Source of the DNA: Clostridia bacterium
Lineage (GTDB): Bacteria > Bacillota_A > Clostridia > Oscillospirales > Acutalibacteraceae
Direction of reading: 5' to 3'
Assembly: GCA_017390825.1 (NCBI GenBank)
Contig: JAFPAK010000224.1
Coordinates: forward strand, 1 to 7,261
Length of the DNA: 7,261 nucleotides
Shown here: piece after piece, positions 6,545 through 7,261 of the stretch
Layout of the letters: each line of letters opens with the position of its first letter
How positions within the stretch are numbered: position 1 is the first letter of the stretch
Notes under the pieces: generated by a model
The model's database searches: none
Seen by the model: the letters and a program-made list of their open reading frames with translations, nothing else
What the model was told of the DNA's origin: nothing
Position numbers and translations under genes: made by a program

Positions 6545-7261
6545 ATGAAAAGAACATTAGGTGTGCTTTTGACAATTGCTATGTTGATTGGAATATTCCC
6601 GACAGCGTCATTTGCAACAGGAACAAATGCGCAACAGAATGAGACTGTAACATACAGTATTTTTGATGCGATTATTCCATTTTCGAATATGGTTGACTGT
6701 CAGAGAACGACTTATACTGATGAAGGTAAAATGCAGCAACTTAGCGGATTTGATTATGTTTATTCGGCGAATGCGGACAGACAGATTTCTGATCTTGTTT
6801 CTGATGTTGTTGAGAATCCGGATGATTATTATTACAGATTCAGTGAAGAAGTCGATGGTGGAATAACACTTACTATGTATAAGTATGGTGATTCTACATA
6901 TTCCTATGAACTTTCCCAAAATGGGTATATGCAGACTTATGGAGATAACTGTTTTCTATATGTAGCAGACAGATACGGAACGTTCGTTTCTTTCCGTGAC
7001 AAGGAATATCATATGTGCGACAATCATACACATGCTGAAAATTATCCCCATGAAGAAGTGAACTCCCTTGACAGCTCCAGAAAAGAGTGTATTCTTTGCG
7101 GTTGCGGTGAGACATTTATTATAAAAGGATATAAACCGTCTATTGCAGATCTTAAAGCACTTCCCATTGTCGAAGGTCTTGTGGAAATTGACCATACACA
7201 TGGTTATGATGAAACAGGCAAATGCCCCTGTGGTAAATATGATAATAAGACAGAAATAGAC
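6545..7261 (+). CDS. Secreted protein with His/Cys clusters, 3'-truncated by the window edge
   Basis: The frame is open from ATG 6545 to the right edge (239 residues, no stop), so a finder that requires a stop codon would miss it. Residues 1-24 form a signal peptide (MKRT, hydrophobic core, ASFA cleavage site). Residues 25-155 match no family I know and are rich in Asp, Tyr and Ser. Two related metal-ligand-like clusters follow. The first has Cys158, His161, His163 and His169, then Cys182, Cys185 and Cys187 (CILCGCGETF). The second has His217 and His219, then Cys227 and Cys229 (HTHGYDETGKCPCGKY). HxH plus CxCG or CxxCG clusters of this type recur in extracellular proteins of gut Bacillota and resemble small zinc-ribbon repeats; that comparison is from memory. 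More repeats or an SLH anchor may follow beyond the window. Probable operon partner of the gene ending at 6497. Function unknown. Confidence 0.85.
   Translation, partial: MKRTLGVLLTIAMLIGIFPTASFATGTNAQQNETVTYSIFDAIIPFSNMVDCQRTTYTDEGKMQQLSGFDYVYSANADRQISDLVSDVVENPDDYYYRFSEEVDGGITLTMYKYGDSTYSYELSQNGYMQTYGDNCFLYVADRYGTFVSFRDKEYHMCDNHTHAENYPHEEVNSLDSSRKECILCGCGETFIIKGYKPSIADLKALPIVEGLVEIDHTHGYDETGKCPCGKYDNKTEID

Overview
The window looks like a low-to-moderate GC Gram-positive chromosome, most likely a gut- or rumen-type Clostridia (Bacillota). The support is an S-layer-homology (SLH) anchored subtilase, a giant surface protein built from InlB/Listeria-Bacteroides B-repeats, strong GGAGG-type ribosome binding sites and classic U-tract terminators. 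The genus cannot be told from the sequence. All four genes are on the + strand. Three encode surface or secreted proteins (the N-terminus of the first is outside the window) and one encodes a small cysteine-rich, probably cytoplasmic protein.

Layout. (1) 1-4697: the C-terminal 1564 residues of a very large repeat protein whose start lies upstream. It holds one partial and three complete ~212-residue supermodules, a divergent fourth module, a run of single B-repeats, a degenerate B-repeat and an unassigned C-terminal domain. (2) 4708-4739: a perfect 14-bp hairpin with a UCCG tetraloop, lying directly before the ribosome binding site of the next gene. (3) 4755-6155: a compact subtilisin-like protease with a signal peptide, an intact Asp/His/Ser triad, no visible propeptide and three C-terminal SLH repeats. 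(4) 6156-6254: a 19-nt-period direct repeat, a strong terminator, and an extended -10 promoter that begins in the terminator's T-run. (5) 6255-6497: an 80-residue protein with seven cysteines and no recognised family. (6) 6545 to the right edge: a secreted protein with a signal peptide and two His/Cys clusters, cut by the window end. It is open to the edge, so a finder that requires a stop codon would miss it.

How the genes may work together (inference). The repeat protein looks like a surface stalk or adhesin. The protease would sit on the cell wall through its SLH repeats, where it could process surface proteins, including its neighbour. The first two genes may share a transcript, because no promoter fits after the hairpin. 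The terminator/promoter pair at 6190-6231 starts a second unit holding the cysteine-rich protein and the secreted protein. No mobile element, CRISPR array, tRNA or rRNA was seen. I found no clear evidence of a wholly new system. The least explained parts are the C-terminal domain of the repeat protein, the propeptide-less SLH subtilase, and the two Cys/His-rich proteins.
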